DNA of 64,000 nucleotides, taken from the NCBI GenBank assembly GCA_000277445.1, contig AJWJ01000003.1:1-64000 (forward strand). Direction: 5' to 3'. Numbering within the stretch: the first letter of the stretch is position 1; the number at the start of each line of letters is the position of its first letter. A program made the translations under genes and the position numbers. Shown one piece after another: positions 35,178-46,823 of this stretch. The notes under the pieces are model-generated. The model was not told where the DNA came from and ran no database searches. It saw nothing but the letters and a program-made list of their open reading frames with translations. Source of the stretch: Polysphondylium violaceum (taxonomy: Eukaryota > Evosea > Eumycetozoa > Dictyosteliales > Dictyosteliaceae).

Positions 35178-35777
35178 ATAGTTTCAATACTCTATAATTT
35201 ACGCAGATTCTTCTTCCCCTCCTTTTTTATTATATAAACATCATTTTAAATCATTTAAACTATCTCCCTCCTACAACCTCTTCTTATTCCTCTCCTTTGA
35301 AGCAAAATCTGCTTAAATTGAAAATATCAAAGCAGGGCAAATAGATTGTACATATAAAAAAACAACAATAACAAACAAAAAACAACCAAAACAACCAAAA
35401 CAATAGTACAACATAAGTCCTGTGTTGCTTATGAAACAAACCCCCAACGTTTTATCTTTAATTTATTCTTTTCTTCCATCTTTTTTTTTTTTATAGTATG
35501 TAAAATATAATAAAGAAATAACAACATTGTATCATATCGTTATAAATATGTTACACTTCATACAAATATAAACAACATAGGAAATACATTCATTTGAGTG
35601 GCTTTATTTACATATAAAAATAGGTTTTATTTATATTACAATGGTAAACTAAAATAAATAAAATAAAATAGAGAAAATGCAATGCACACATACCCGAGAG
35701 TAATATCTATTATGTTTGTTATTATTATTACTATTACTATCTCTTATTTCTTTGTGTGTGTGAATGTGCATGCATAT
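35178..35777. other. convergent 3' spacer
   Basis: 600 bases between the HIG1 stop and the end of the unknown membrane protein gene. It contains CAACCAAAA units near 35385-35400 and A/T runs. No gene seen. Confidence 0.5.
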
Positions 35778-36509
35778 TTAAATACCAATCTTTCTTGATA
35801 AAATGATAGCTAAAATAACTAAACTAAAAATGGTGGCGAGATAAAACATAACCTTCTTTCTGGTTCTCATTCTATTCTTGTCTTTAATAAAACAGCAACA
35901 TCTTACCATTGACACCAATACCAATGGGATAAAAAAGGCAAAGGCAACAGAGATCAACATTGCTAGTGCAGGTTTCAACACACGCTCATCGCTTGTACTG
36001 TATATGATATCAAACTTTGATTGTGGATCGTCATAGTACTCTCCATCCAAAAATATTATAAATCTGCCTCCTTTGATCTCAATTGTCTCGTTGGCATAGG
36101 TGCCGTCGGGATACTCTTTAATGGGATCACCAAATATATCACCACCGGGTACAATCTTTAGTGTATTATTGTTTGTAATTGTAGCTGATACCAATGTCAA
36201 TGTGGCACGATCAGGCCAATAGGCCGCTCCAAAATATGGGTTTGATTTCCAGCACACTTGTGGTGCTGATCCTAATGTTGTCATGTTTCCATTTAATGAG
36301 ATAGATACAAAACAAGGATCAGTTGCTAAGTAGTAGTAGTAGTATTATATGGTGTTGTGTTGTGTTGTTGTATATTAGTAATCATTGTTATTATATTATT
36401 GTAGATTGTAAGAGTAGAAACACCAACAATTTGTATATTGTGCATTTGTAGTCTGAGTATTGTACAATAGCACTATTGTGACTATTAAAGCTAGATAAAG
36501 TTTATTCAT
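35778..36509 (-). CDS. unrecognised membrane protein, signal peptide plus two hydrophobic segments
   Basis: Two exons, 36509-36428 and 36325-35778, 209 residues. Exon 1 is a classic signal peptide (LYLALIVTIVLLYNTQTTNA). The join NST|DPCFVSISLNG uses a weak donor (GTTGGT), so it is less certain than others here. The lumenal part has two Cys, N-glycosylation sequons (NGNMT, NNNT, NETI) and repeated beta-strand-like segments (FIIFLDGEYYDDPQSKFDII). Two hydrophobic segments follow at about 142-163 (ALAMLISVAFAFFIPLVLVS) and near the C-terminus (FYLATIFSLVILAIILS), separated by a basic loop with CCC. I do not recognise the family. If exon 1 is wrong, a shorter 168-residue form starts at 36284. 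Confidence 0.6.
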
Positions 36510-37423
36510 ACTAGTATATATATGTATTTATATCAATATCAATATTCAGATATTCACTTGTTTTGCAAACCACCTCCAAGTTACCTCATTTTGAGAAAAT
36601 AAAAAAAATTAAAAAAAATTAAAAAAAAAACAATTTTTCACGATCGATCGATAATCATACTTTTAGAATTTATCACTTTATTATAATAAGTACAGGGTCA
36701 TATTGTTTAAACAAAGATAATAAAACAATCTTGCTCGAAAGTAAAAGAGTAATAGTTAATATAACTTTTTGAACTTAATAACAGAAAAAAAAATAAAACA
36801 GTAAATAAGTCATAAAAAATATTTAAAATAAAAATAAAGATTATTTGTAAAAGAGGCAGACGACCCAACACTCGGAAATATCATAAACTGGGTCCATCAT
36901 GATTCACTCACACTTTGAGTCACCAGAAAAAAAAATGACAAATTTGGCAAGAAAAAAAATACAAAAAAAAAAGCAACAAGTGTTGAGTCAAGATGCCTCA
37001 AAAGCAGGTTTTTGGATACACATAGTCATTAAAGATTAATGTCATGAGTCAATATATTGCATAATGGTAATCTGGATATTTTCAAATCAACAGAGCATCT
37101 ATTGGCTAAACGAAAAAACGGAAATCTGAATTGCAGAACGCATTCCGACAAATTACACTGGTGCAAACTTGAGATCAAACCCACATGCTTATTTTGGTAA
37201 TAGAAATAACGTGATCCTCGAAACTAAATAGAGAGAAAGAGTGAATTTCAAATAACCTAATGCGAGAAAAATTCCTCTCACCTTGAGTAATAATAAATAA
37301 TATAATAAAAAATTGAAATTGAAAAAAGTATAAATAGCCTTGATCAGACAGAGTTTCATTTTTTTTTAAACCATTTGTTTATAATCAAAACTCATTGTGT
37401 AAATATATACTTATAATTTTAAA
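36510..37423 (+). promoter_or_regulatory. metE promoter region with three TGAGTCA boxes and a TATA box
   Basis: 914 bases. TGAGTCA occurs at 36916-36922, 36984-36990 and 37045-37051, all on the same strand within 136 bases. TATAAATA lies at 37329-37336, about 88 bases before the ATG and followed by a T run as in many dictyostelid promoters. The left part also serves the divergent membrane-protein gene. No ORF of note. Confidence 0.6.
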
Positions 37424-39980
37424 ATGACCATTATTGCCTCAAATCTTGGATTCCCACGTATGGGTGAAAATCGTGAATTAAAGAAATTAGTTGAAGCTTA
37501 TTGGGCTGGTAAAGTTACCGACACTGAATTGGCTGAAGGTATTAAAGTTATTAGAGCCGATCATTGGAATTTACAAAAGAATCAAGGTATTTCTCACATC
37601 CCAAGCAATGATTTCTCTCTCTATGACCATGTTTTAGATCATATCCATCTTTTTGGTGCCATCCCAGCTAGATATCAAGCCGTTGTTGAATCTGAAGTCA
37701 CTGAAAACACTGCTTTCAGAGGTTGGAAAACTTATTTTGCTATGGGTCGTGGTTACCAAACTTCCAAAGCTGCCTCTGAAGCCAGTAGCGCTACCGCCGA
37801 CACTGCCTTTGGTCTTGCAGCCTCTGTTAGTCAAAAGATTGATGTTGGTTCAATGGAAATGAAGAAATGGTTTGACACCAACTATCACTATATTGTACCA
37901 GAATTCACTGCCACTCAAACTTTCTCTCTTACCAACAGCGGTTATTCTCAACCAAAACCAGTTCAAGAATTCCTTGAAGCCAAAGCCAACGGTATTGAAA
38001 CTAGACCAGTTATTCTTGGCCCAATTTCTTTCTTACTCCTCGGTAAAAGTGCTGATAGTGCTCATCCATACACTTCCCGTTTCGACGCTCTTGTTCATTT
38101 GGAAGCTTTACTCCCAGTCTATACTTCTCTCTTGACTCAACTCGCTCAAGCTGGTGCTCAATGGATCCAAATTGATGAACCAATCTTGTGTCTCGATCTT
38201 GAATACCAAGGTTCCCTCGACACCATCAAAGCTGCCTACACTAAAGCTTTCACTACCATCCGTGCCGCCATTCCATCTGTTAATATTTTACTTGCCACTT
38301 ATTTTGGTGAAATTAGATCCAATATCCAAGCCATCATCAATCTCCCAATCAATGCCATTCACATTGATGCCGTTCGTACCTCTGAAACTGAATTGTCAAA
38401 TATTGTAAATCAAATCTCAACCACCACTTTATCACTTTCTATTGGTAAGTTTATAAACTACTAAAACTATAACTAAGATTTTAAATATATCCTAACTCAC
38501 AATTAATTAAACAACAATAGGTGTTATTGATGGTAGAAATATTTGGAAATCAAATTTAAAGAACAAACTTGCCATTATTAAAAATGTTGTTGAAAAACTT
38601 GGTAGCTCAAGAGTTTTAGTTGCTCCATCTTGCTCCCTTTTACATTCACCACACTCTCTCAACAAAGAAGTTGCCAAAGTACGTCCAGAAGTTTTGGATT
38701 GGTTAGCTTTCTCTGTTGAAAAATTACAAGAAGTTTCTTTCCTCACCAAAGCTGCCAACAGCAATACTCTTGTTGAACCAATCACTTTTGCCGATGCTGA
38801 ATTACAAGTATACTACGCCCAAAACCAAGAATCACAAGCTAAACGTGCCGTCTCACCATTGATCCACAATCCAGCCGTCAAGTCACGTATTGAAAGTGTC
38901 ACCCCAGACATGTTTAAGAGAATTAACCCATTCCCAGCTCGTCGTGTTGCCCAACGTACTCGTTTGACTACCCTTCCAGCTTTATTCCCAACCACCACCA
39001 TCGGTTCATTCCCACAAACCAGAGAGGTCCGTTTGGCCCGTAGCAACTTTAACGCCGGTAAACTTTCTGCTGCCGATTATGATAAATTTATTCGTGAACA
39101 AATTGTAAACTGCGTCAAGATCCAAGAAGAATGCGGTTTGGATGTCTTGGTTCACGGTGAATTCGAAAGAAACGATATGGTCGAATACTTTGGTGAAAAC
39201 CTCGAAGGTTACGTCTTTACTGCCAACGGTTGGGTCCAATCCTACGGTAGCAGATGTGTCAAGCCACCCATCATTTTTGGTGATGTTTCTCGTCCCAAGC
39301 CAATGACCCTCGAATATACCACCTATGCTCAATCACTCACCACCAAGCCAATGAAAGGTATGTTGACCGGTCCAGTCACCATCCTCCAATGGTCCTTTGT
39401 CAGAGATGATATCCCCAGATCCACCACCTGCAACCAAATCGCCTTGGCCATCCGTGACGAAGTCGTCGACCTCGAGAAAGCCGGTATTGCTTGCATCCAA
39501 ATCGACGAGCCAGCCATCAGAGAAGGTCTCCCAATGCGTGCCTCTGACTGGGATGCCTACCTCAAATGGTCCGTCGACTCTTTCCTCTTATCCAGCACTG
39601 GTGTTCGTGACGACACTCAAATCCACTCCCACATGTGCTACTCTGACTTTAACGACATCTTTACTGCCATCCAACGTATGGACACCGATGTCCTCACCAT
39701 TGAAAACTCTAAATCTGATCTCAAGCTCCTCAAGGCCTTTGAGAAATACGGCTACACTAACGAAATTGGTCCAGGTCTCTACGATATCCACAGCCCACGT
39801 ATTCCAACCATTGAAGACATGAAATACCGTGTTGAACAAATGCTCAAAGATCTCGCCAAAGAACTCATCTGGGTCAATCCAGATTGTGGCCTCAAGACTC
39901 GTGGTTGGTCCGAAACAATTGCCGCCTTAAAGAACATGGTTCAAGTATCTGTTCAATTAAGATCTACTTTTTCCAATTAA
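37424..39980 (+). CDS. metE: cobalamin-independent methionine synthase
   Basis: Two exons, 37424-38444 and 38521-39980, 826 residues. Join: LSIG|VIDGRNIW. It starts with the MetE N-terminal motif ASNLGFPRMGENRELKKLVE, then TNYHYIVPEF and WIQIDEPILCLDLE. The C-terminal catalytic domain has TTTIGSFPQTREVR, HGEFERNDMVEYFGENLEGY, TGPVTIL and QIDEPAIREGLP. The zinc site is HMCYSDF plus NPDCGLKTRG near the end. The enzyme transfers methyl from polyglutamylated methyltetrahydrofolate to homocysteine. It is longer than E. coli MetE (753); part of the excess is an Ala/Ser-rich insertion near residue 125. Codon use is strongly biased, suggesting high expression. Confidence 0.96.
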
Positions 39981-40549
39981 ATTAATAAATTATTAAATTA
40001 AATATTATATAAATCCAAATCATATATCTATTCTATTCTAATAATAGATCTGTCTTTTATTGCAACAACATCAGTTGATAGAGTCTACATTGTGTGTGGT
40101 GAGTGTGGTAAATTTTGTCAGATGAGTGTGGTTTCCAAAGTAGGCGCCTTTTTTTTGAACATTTTTTTTTATTTTTTTTAAATATTTGGCGGCAAAAAAA
40201 GAGTACAAAATGTCAATTTGTTTTTATCCCAACTTCATTCATCTCATTAAACATCTATTGCTGTGTGTTTCTTACATATTTACATTTTTATATATTTATA
40301 TATTTCTTGAATGATACACTAGTTTTTAAAAAAAAAAGAATTTAAATATTAATATTTTTGTGTGTATATCAATACTACTTGATTTGTGTTGTGTGTGAAC
40401 TCTTTTGTTATAGCTTCACCCACTACTGATTGTACACTTGTTTCTTTGTTTATCATATAATATCATATATCTTGTACATATTTACCATACCAATACATTC
40501 ATATAATCATAATAATAATAATACCCACATCTATATATATACCCACAAC
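39981..40549. promoter_or_regulatory. spacer upstream of the FHA gene
   Basis: 569 bases of T-rich DNA with TGTGTG tracts near 40090 and 40385. No gene recognised. Confidence 0.5.
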
Positions 40550-43500
40550 ATGCCATTTATCGAGTTAATCAGTCATTTAGCTCCAAAATTAAAGAAAAAA
40601 CAAGAGTTGGACACAAAGTCTACATTCAAAATTGGAACGTAAGTAAAGAAAGCTTTGTTGTAAAAAAGATGAAAATATTAATGTTTTATCTATATTACTA
40701 GTTCTGATACCTGTGATCTTCGTATCTATGGTCCAGGAATCTCATCAAATCATGCTCGAATTGACTTTCAACCAAATGGAAATGTAAGTGATCATTATGT
40801 GTTGTTTGTTTATGATCATATACTAACCATTTTTTTATTTTACTATTAGGCAATGATTACAAATTTAAGCAAAACTAATCCAACTCTAAAAAATCACAAA
40901 GAATTTATTGGTTCTCAATTACTTCAAGATGGTGATACATTTTCTATCATGGATAGAGTATTTCGTTTTAATACTAATACACTTCCATCAACACCAGATG
41001 TCAAGTTGTCTAAAGTTCCAATGAGTGAGGTAAGTAGCTTGTAATTCAAACAACAAATATATATTATTCCTTTATACATATTAATTTAAATTTATATATT
41101 CTAGAAAAAACTTGTAAATAAATCTACAACTACAAATACTCAAGAAAACACAACTGCTGATAAGCCTACTGTACCATCGACTATTTCAAAAAGTATGTTG
41201 AATAAACCATATTCAAGAAAAGCATCAGCTAAAATACCTTCTCTCAACAAAGAATTGGGAAAAGAACAACAACAATCAACTTCGACTACATCAACAACAT
41301 CAACATCAATATCAACAACAAAATCTTCAATATTTGATCCTACTACTATTGATGAGGTTGATATTCCATCCAATTTATATCCAATTCTTACAAATGAACC
41401 ACTTTTTAGAGCTCATATTTCACCACAATCTGATAATGATCAATCTATTAGTACCTCTGATTCAGATACTGATGAATCATCTTTTAAATCGCCCATCTCT
41501 TCTGAATCTGAAGAATATAAATACGTCATGGATCAATTTAAATTAAAATCACCTGCCGCTGCATCAACTCCAAACAAAAAGCTCGTATTCAACTCTATTG
41601 GTGATATTAGTTATGAAGATTCTCGTGATGCATCTGATATCTCTTCCAATGATAACAGTGGTTATGGAAATATTCTTGATGAATCTACCACTAGTAGTAC
41701 TGGTGGCGGTAACTTTAGTTTTAATCAACAAACTCCATCATCATCATCTTCCTCTATTCCAAACACACCAATGACTCCAGAAACACCTTCAACACCATAC
41801 TCTGCTTATAGTTCATCATCTAGAGTATCTCATACTCCAAATCCAGCCACCTTCCTTACACCAGTTTCCAATGCCAAGCCTCTTCGTGGTATTTTAAAAA
41901 CCCCAAAACCCCAAAGTACAACCAAAGACAATGGTAATGATGATCAAGAGTCTTCCTTTATTCCATTTGCTATGGAGACTCCATTTAAAGCCCCATACAT
42001 CCCACCAACTCCATTACCTGGTAGAAAGATTAATACCAGTAGTACTCCATCAACAAAAAATGGAACTACCACTACTACCATAACTACCGCCGCTGTTATT
42101 CAACAAGAGTTGTCGAATAAAGCACAAGAACAAGAGTTGGTTATTACCGCTAATTTGGTAGAACAACATGCTGAACAAAAGGAAGAGAAACAACAAGAAG
42201 AAGAGGAAGAAGATTCCGATCAAGAAATGTCTGATATTTCAAAAGAATCTGATAAACCTATTCCAATTACCACTCCTCAAAAAGAGTCATTTAGACAATC
42301 ACCAATTATGAAACTCTTTTCTACTCCCCTCAATTCAGTTAGAAATATGTTTAGTAGTTCATACAACAACAGTAGTAATAGTAATAGCAACAGTAATGAA
42401 ACTAAACCTTCTATTGTTACAGAAAATACAAATACCACTACCACCACCACTTCACCAGTTTTACAAGAGGAAATGGATAATGCATTACCATTAATCTCTG
42501 AACTCTTGAAAACCCCTTCAAATACCCCAACTAAAGCACCAATTGCCAAACAACAACAACATCAACACATTTCAACGCCATATCCAGTTAATTTTAGCAA
42601 AAAGACTGGCGCCTCACCTGTTATTCCTATACAAAGTTTTAATACAGTCGCTTCAACTACAACTACCTCTATTGCTCCATTTAAAACACCACTTGCTGTA
42701 AACAATACTCAACAACAACCACAACAACCACACGCAAAAGAAATTATTAAAGAAGTTATTAAAGTTGTTATTCCAAAGAGTATGAGAATTCAAAGAAGGG
42801 AAAGAAAGAGAAAATCACCCATCTTTACTGCCGTCACAACAAATTCAAAATCTGCATATCGTCGTTTATTGGTTTCAAATAGACCATCCAGAGTTGTCAT
42901 GAACTATAGTCAATTACTCAATCACACTGACTTTAGAGAAACTAATCCAGCATTTGCTCATACTCTTGATAGACTTTTAAAGAAAAAATCAACTCCTTCA
43001 GTCTCATTTTCAGATAATAATAGTGGTGCTACTAGTCAATCACTTGCAACAAAGAAATCAATCTTTGATGCGACTGAGAATCCAGATTTTATAACTTTTC
43101 CAGATACTCCAAAGAAAGTAGATATCTCTATGGAGGTTGAAAGTAGTACCTATTCCCCAGTTTCAATGGATATTGATGGTTCATCTTCTTTGGCCAATGA
43201 AGAAGTTAATGAAAGAGATTTAGTTGATAGTGATCAAGATCTTGTTGATGGTAGTCAAGAACAAGATGGAGATGAAGAACAAGAACAAGAGGAACAAGTA
43301 GAAGAGCAAGAAGAAGAGGAACAAATTCAAGATGAATTAAGTGCCATTGAAAAAGATCAAGAGTTGAATGAACAAGAACACGATGATGAAAATATTGAGC
43401 AACAAGCTTTAGACTCTGAAGTTACTTCTGCCGATGAAACTGAAAGACAAGTACTTGAAGACGAACAAGAAGAGGAACAGGAAGAGGAAGAGGGACAAGA

Positions 43501-45160
43501 ACAAGAACACGATGATGAAAACGAAGAGATGGAACCAGAGGAAGAGGAAGAGTTGGATGAACAAGAACACGATGATGAAAATATTGAACAACAAGCTTTA
43601 GACTCTGAAGTTACTTCTGCTGATGAGCAAGATATCGCTGAATCTATTGAAAAAGAGTGCTCTGATAATCAAGACGAAATCATTACTCCATCTGAAGATG
43701 ATCACAACGTTGATGATCAACAAGTTGAATCTCAAACTGGATCCAACACCGATACTGAAAAAGATCAAGAAGAGCAAGTAGAAGAGCAAGAACAAGAGGA
43801 ACAAGTAGAGGAAGAAGAGCAAGTAGAGGAGCAAGAAGAGGAAAAAGTTGAAGAACAAGAGCAAGAGCAAGAAGAACAAGAACAAGAACAAGAAGAACAA
43901 GAACAAGAACAAGAAGAACAAGAAGGAGGACAAGAACAAGAAGAACCAGTTGAATATGAAGAAGATCTTGTTATGGAAACTTTATCAGATAGAGAAGATA
44001 ATGAAATTATTAAAAATTCCAAAATCCTTGCATCACCATTTGTTAAATCATCAAGAACAACAACAACAATTCAATCACCATTCAAGTCGTCAGCTAGAGA
44101 GTCAATTGCTTCTAACAAGAGAAAAGAAATTGAATCTGATCAACAAGAAGAAAAAGTTTTAAAGAGAAAGAAACAACAAACTCCAGTAAAGAAAGAAGAA
44201 CCAGTTGTTATTGAAAGTAAATCTCCAATTCAGCTTGATTTTGGCGAAGAGGAAGAAGAACCAGTTGTTGAAAAACCAAAAAAGAGCTCAAAGTCCTCAT
44301 CTAAAAAGAAATCGTCAAAAGAGACTAAAGAATCTGATCAAGAACAAGAGGAGCAAAAGAGCTCAAAGTCTTCATCTAAAAAGAAAACAAATGAATCTGT
44401 TGTTGAACAACCAGATGAATCTCATAAATCAATCAAAAGATCAAGTAAGAAATCTAAAACTATTGTTGAAGAACCAGAAACAGATCCAGAACAACCACAA
44501 CAAGAAGAGGTAGAAAAAAAGAAAAAGTCATCTTCAAAAAAGAAATCCTCATCTAAAAACTCAAATGTTGAACAAGAGGAAACTCAAGATGATGTTGCTG
44601 AAGAGAAACCTCGATCAAAGAGAACAAAGAAATCAAAAGATATTGAACCTCAAGTTGCTCCAATTGTTGAAGAAGAAGAAGAGAAACCAAAAAAGAAATC
44701 ATCTAGAAAGAAAGAACAAGAATTAAAATCTATTGTTGCTGTTGAAGAAACTCAAGATGATGTTGCTGAAGAGAAACCTCGATCAAAGAGATCGAAGAAA
44801 TCCACAGATATTGAACTTGAAGTTGCTCCAATTGTTGAAGAAGAAGAAGAGAAACCAAAAAAGAAATCATCATCGAGAAAGAAAGAAGAAATCCCTATTC
44901 CTGTTGTAGATAAAGAAGAAAAAGAAGTTAAACCAACTAAAAGATCAAGTAGAAAACAAGTTGCAGATGTTGAACCTGAAGAAGAAACAAAAACCAAAAC
45001 CAAGAAATCTTCAAAGAAATCTGAACCACCCCAACAAGAAGAGGAAGTTAAAAGCAAATCAAAAAAGAGTACTAAAAAGGTTGTAGTTGATAATTCAGAC
45101 TCTGAATCTGAAGATGAAATTCAAGCTCCTAAAAAGTTAATTAGAAGAAAGAAGATTTAA
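40550..45160 (+). CDS. large FHA-domain protein with acidic and Lys-rich repeats
   Basis: Four exons: 40550-40638, 40702-40783, 40850-41029 and 41105-45160, 1468 residues. The exon joins build an FHA domain at about 25-110: FKIGTSDTCDLRIYGPGISS, NHARIDF, then LQDGDTFSIMDRVFRF. FHA domains bind phosphothreonine. The middle is Ser/Thr/Pro-rich with many TP sites (TPMTPETPSTP), possible CDK targets, and a basic patch RRERKRKSPIF. Residues about 850-1070 are almost all Glu/Gln/Asp, and the C-terminal third is Lys/Ser-rich with KKSS and EEEEEKPKKKSS repeats. The arrangement (N-terminal FHA, long phosphorylatable tail, basic C-terminus) recalls chromatin proteins such as Ki-67 and MDC1, but there is no BRCT domain and homology is not claimed. 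Nuclear location is inferred. Confidence 0.88.
43370..43626 (+). repeat. 68-nt direct repeat inside the FHA gene
   Basis: 43370-43437 and 43559-43626 are the same 68 bases with two silent-type differences, encoding EQEHDDENIEQQALDSEVTS twice. The period is 189 bases, a multiple of three, so the frame is kept. It indicates recent in-frame expansion of the acidic region. Confidence 0.85.
44581..44890 (+). repeat. 168-nt period tandem repeat inside the FHA gene
   Basis: A block beginning TQDDVAEEKPRSKR at 44581 recurs at 44749 with near-identical DNA, followed in both by VAPIVEEEEEKPKKKSS. The period of 168 bases is 56 codons. It is the Lys/Glu-rich counterpart of the acidic repeat further upstream. 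Confidence 0.85.
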
Positions 45161-45406
45161 ATTATTATCCAATCAATATCAATCAATCAATCATACTATT
45201 TTATATTTTCATATTCTTTAAATTAGATTCTAAAGAATAAATAATTTATCTATATATATTATATTCTAATGTGTATGTTTTATGTACAAATCTAAATCTA
45301 ACCTAAAATCTTAGTCATTGTCTTTATCATTTGTTTGATATGCAAAACAATTATCAATCATCAACCAATCATCATCACTATTATTACTATTATTATTGCA
45401 AACCTT

Positions 45407-45915
45407 TTATTCTTTATGGATTTTATTTACAACTAAAAGGAAGAAATCTTTATCTGGTGTGATCATAATATCATTATCTTTTGATCTTACTCTAAAAAAT
45501 GATAATTCATCCTAATAATTTTGATTGTTAGAGATTATATACTCGCATTAATAACGATAGAGTAATAATACTACTTACATTGTCACTATTTATTTTTAAT
45601 AATTGATCTGCTTTTGGGAAAATATCAATGACCATCTTTGAGTATGAAACACTAGTCTCTTGATCAAATGTTGATTTAATTACTGATCCATTTCTATTAA
45701 TAATAAGTACACCCACTACACCTTTGTGTGTTTGAATTCGTTTAAAAGATTCCTCAATCTCTGACTATTCGTAATGTTGTAAGAGAATATGAATTAATTG
45801 ATATGTTTAAGAAACACCAACACCAACAACAACAAAAACAACAAAAACAACGCACTATGTCAATGACAATGTAGCATTGCTATCAAACCTATAACTATAG
45901 TTTATACTTTACCAT
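45407..45915 (-). CDS. dynein light chain, roadblock/LC7 type
   Basis: Three exons: 45915-45913 (only the ATG), 45764-45579 and 45511-45407, 97 residues. Exon 2 starts SEIEESFKRIQTHKGVVGVL, exon 3 gives DELSFFRVRSKDNDIMITPD and KDFFLLVV. This is an end-to-end match to DYNLRB1/2 (96 residues). Roadblock subunits dimerise and bind the dynein intermediate chain. The first exon holding nothing but the start codon is inferred from the need for a Met, from ATG|GTAAAG, and from a TAG|TCAGAG acceptor 148 bases later; no in-frame ATG exists nearer that would keep the conserved N-terminus. The gene is convergent to the FHA gene. Confidence 0.9.
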
Positions 45916-46041
45916 TGCTGTTATTATACAAATAAATGATGATCACATTTTGTAGATTTTTTTTATTTTTTTATTTTTTTTTCAAATTTTGTGCATTAAC
46001 CAATTATGAATTTTCATATAAATATTTTATTCATTTAAACA

Positions 46042-46369
46042 ACTCTTGCAAACAATGCTGTTGGTTTGGATGCTTGGACAGATCCTCAAAGTTACGCCAA
46101 CGAAGGTTATTTGTCCATTACAAAGAGTGATAATAGAATAGTTGTAATCCAACATTATTCGCATTGTAACTTTGGTACCTGTGAAATTGTCGATTTATTG
46201 TTCTATACCAAAAGGAACATCTTCATTTCACGAATCATCTCAAAGGGTCCTACCACAAGCACCCAGCAACATCGTCAACTACTACATCCTCATCTCCGAC
46301 CACTTCAATAACACGATCAGTCGAAGTGCCAGAACCCAGCATCAAAGTGTACTAGTTTTATTATTTTAA
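46042..46369 (+). pseudogene. decayed fragment of the neighbouring IPT/TIG-EGF surface-protein gene
   Basis: Translation of 46042-46170 gives NAVGLDAWTDPQSYANEGY, SITKSDNRIVVIQ and HYSHCN, clearly related to SNAVSMDVWSQTSIKNTGD, ITKSDNGVVVIK and YDSYCP in the intact gene 1.8 kb downstream. After about 46170 a different frame gives CSIPKGT and finally QHQSVLVLLF, matching the CSIPKGSDIF and QSQSVLVFLL parts of the same gene. So the fragment keeps a piece before the EGF module and a piece at the C-terminus, with most of the middle missing and at least one frame change. No start codon or promoter was found. This is a host-gene relic from tandem duplication and internal deletion. Confidence 0.75.
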
Positions 46370-46823
46370 ATTAATTATGAATGTTTTTATATAATATCAC
46401 AAACACTTCTCAACAAATCTCAAACTCCTCTGTGGATTCTATTAAAACATTTGAATGAGATCTGAATCAAAGTTTCTTAAACCCCAATCTAGATAAAAAA
46501 AGAAAAACAATGACATTTTTTTGTGTGTAACTTTATCTCGACTGTTTTTTTTTAGTAAACAGAAAAAAAGACAATGGTTTTGATTTTGACTTAAGAAACA
46601 ACAAAATTTCGGTGGGTTCTTTTTCATGCTTGCAAGCAAATCCTTGTCACATGCACACAAAAAGTTACACCACACGGAAAAACTAATCAAAGAATTAAAA
46701 ATATCTTTTGTTTTTTTTTTTTTTGCTCCACAGATGCAAAAAAAAACATTCTACCCAAAGTGTCAAACACTTTTTAAGGAGTTTTTTTTATTTATAAACA
46801 GAAACAAGTATCAACAAAATAAA
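46370..46823 (+). promoter_or_regulatory. upstream region of the IPT/TIG-EGF gene
   Basis: 454 bases, A/T-run rich with a few GC-richer spots. The open frame running into the gene from 46626 has no credible ATG or signal peptide before the start at 46824. No other gene seen. Confidence 0.5.
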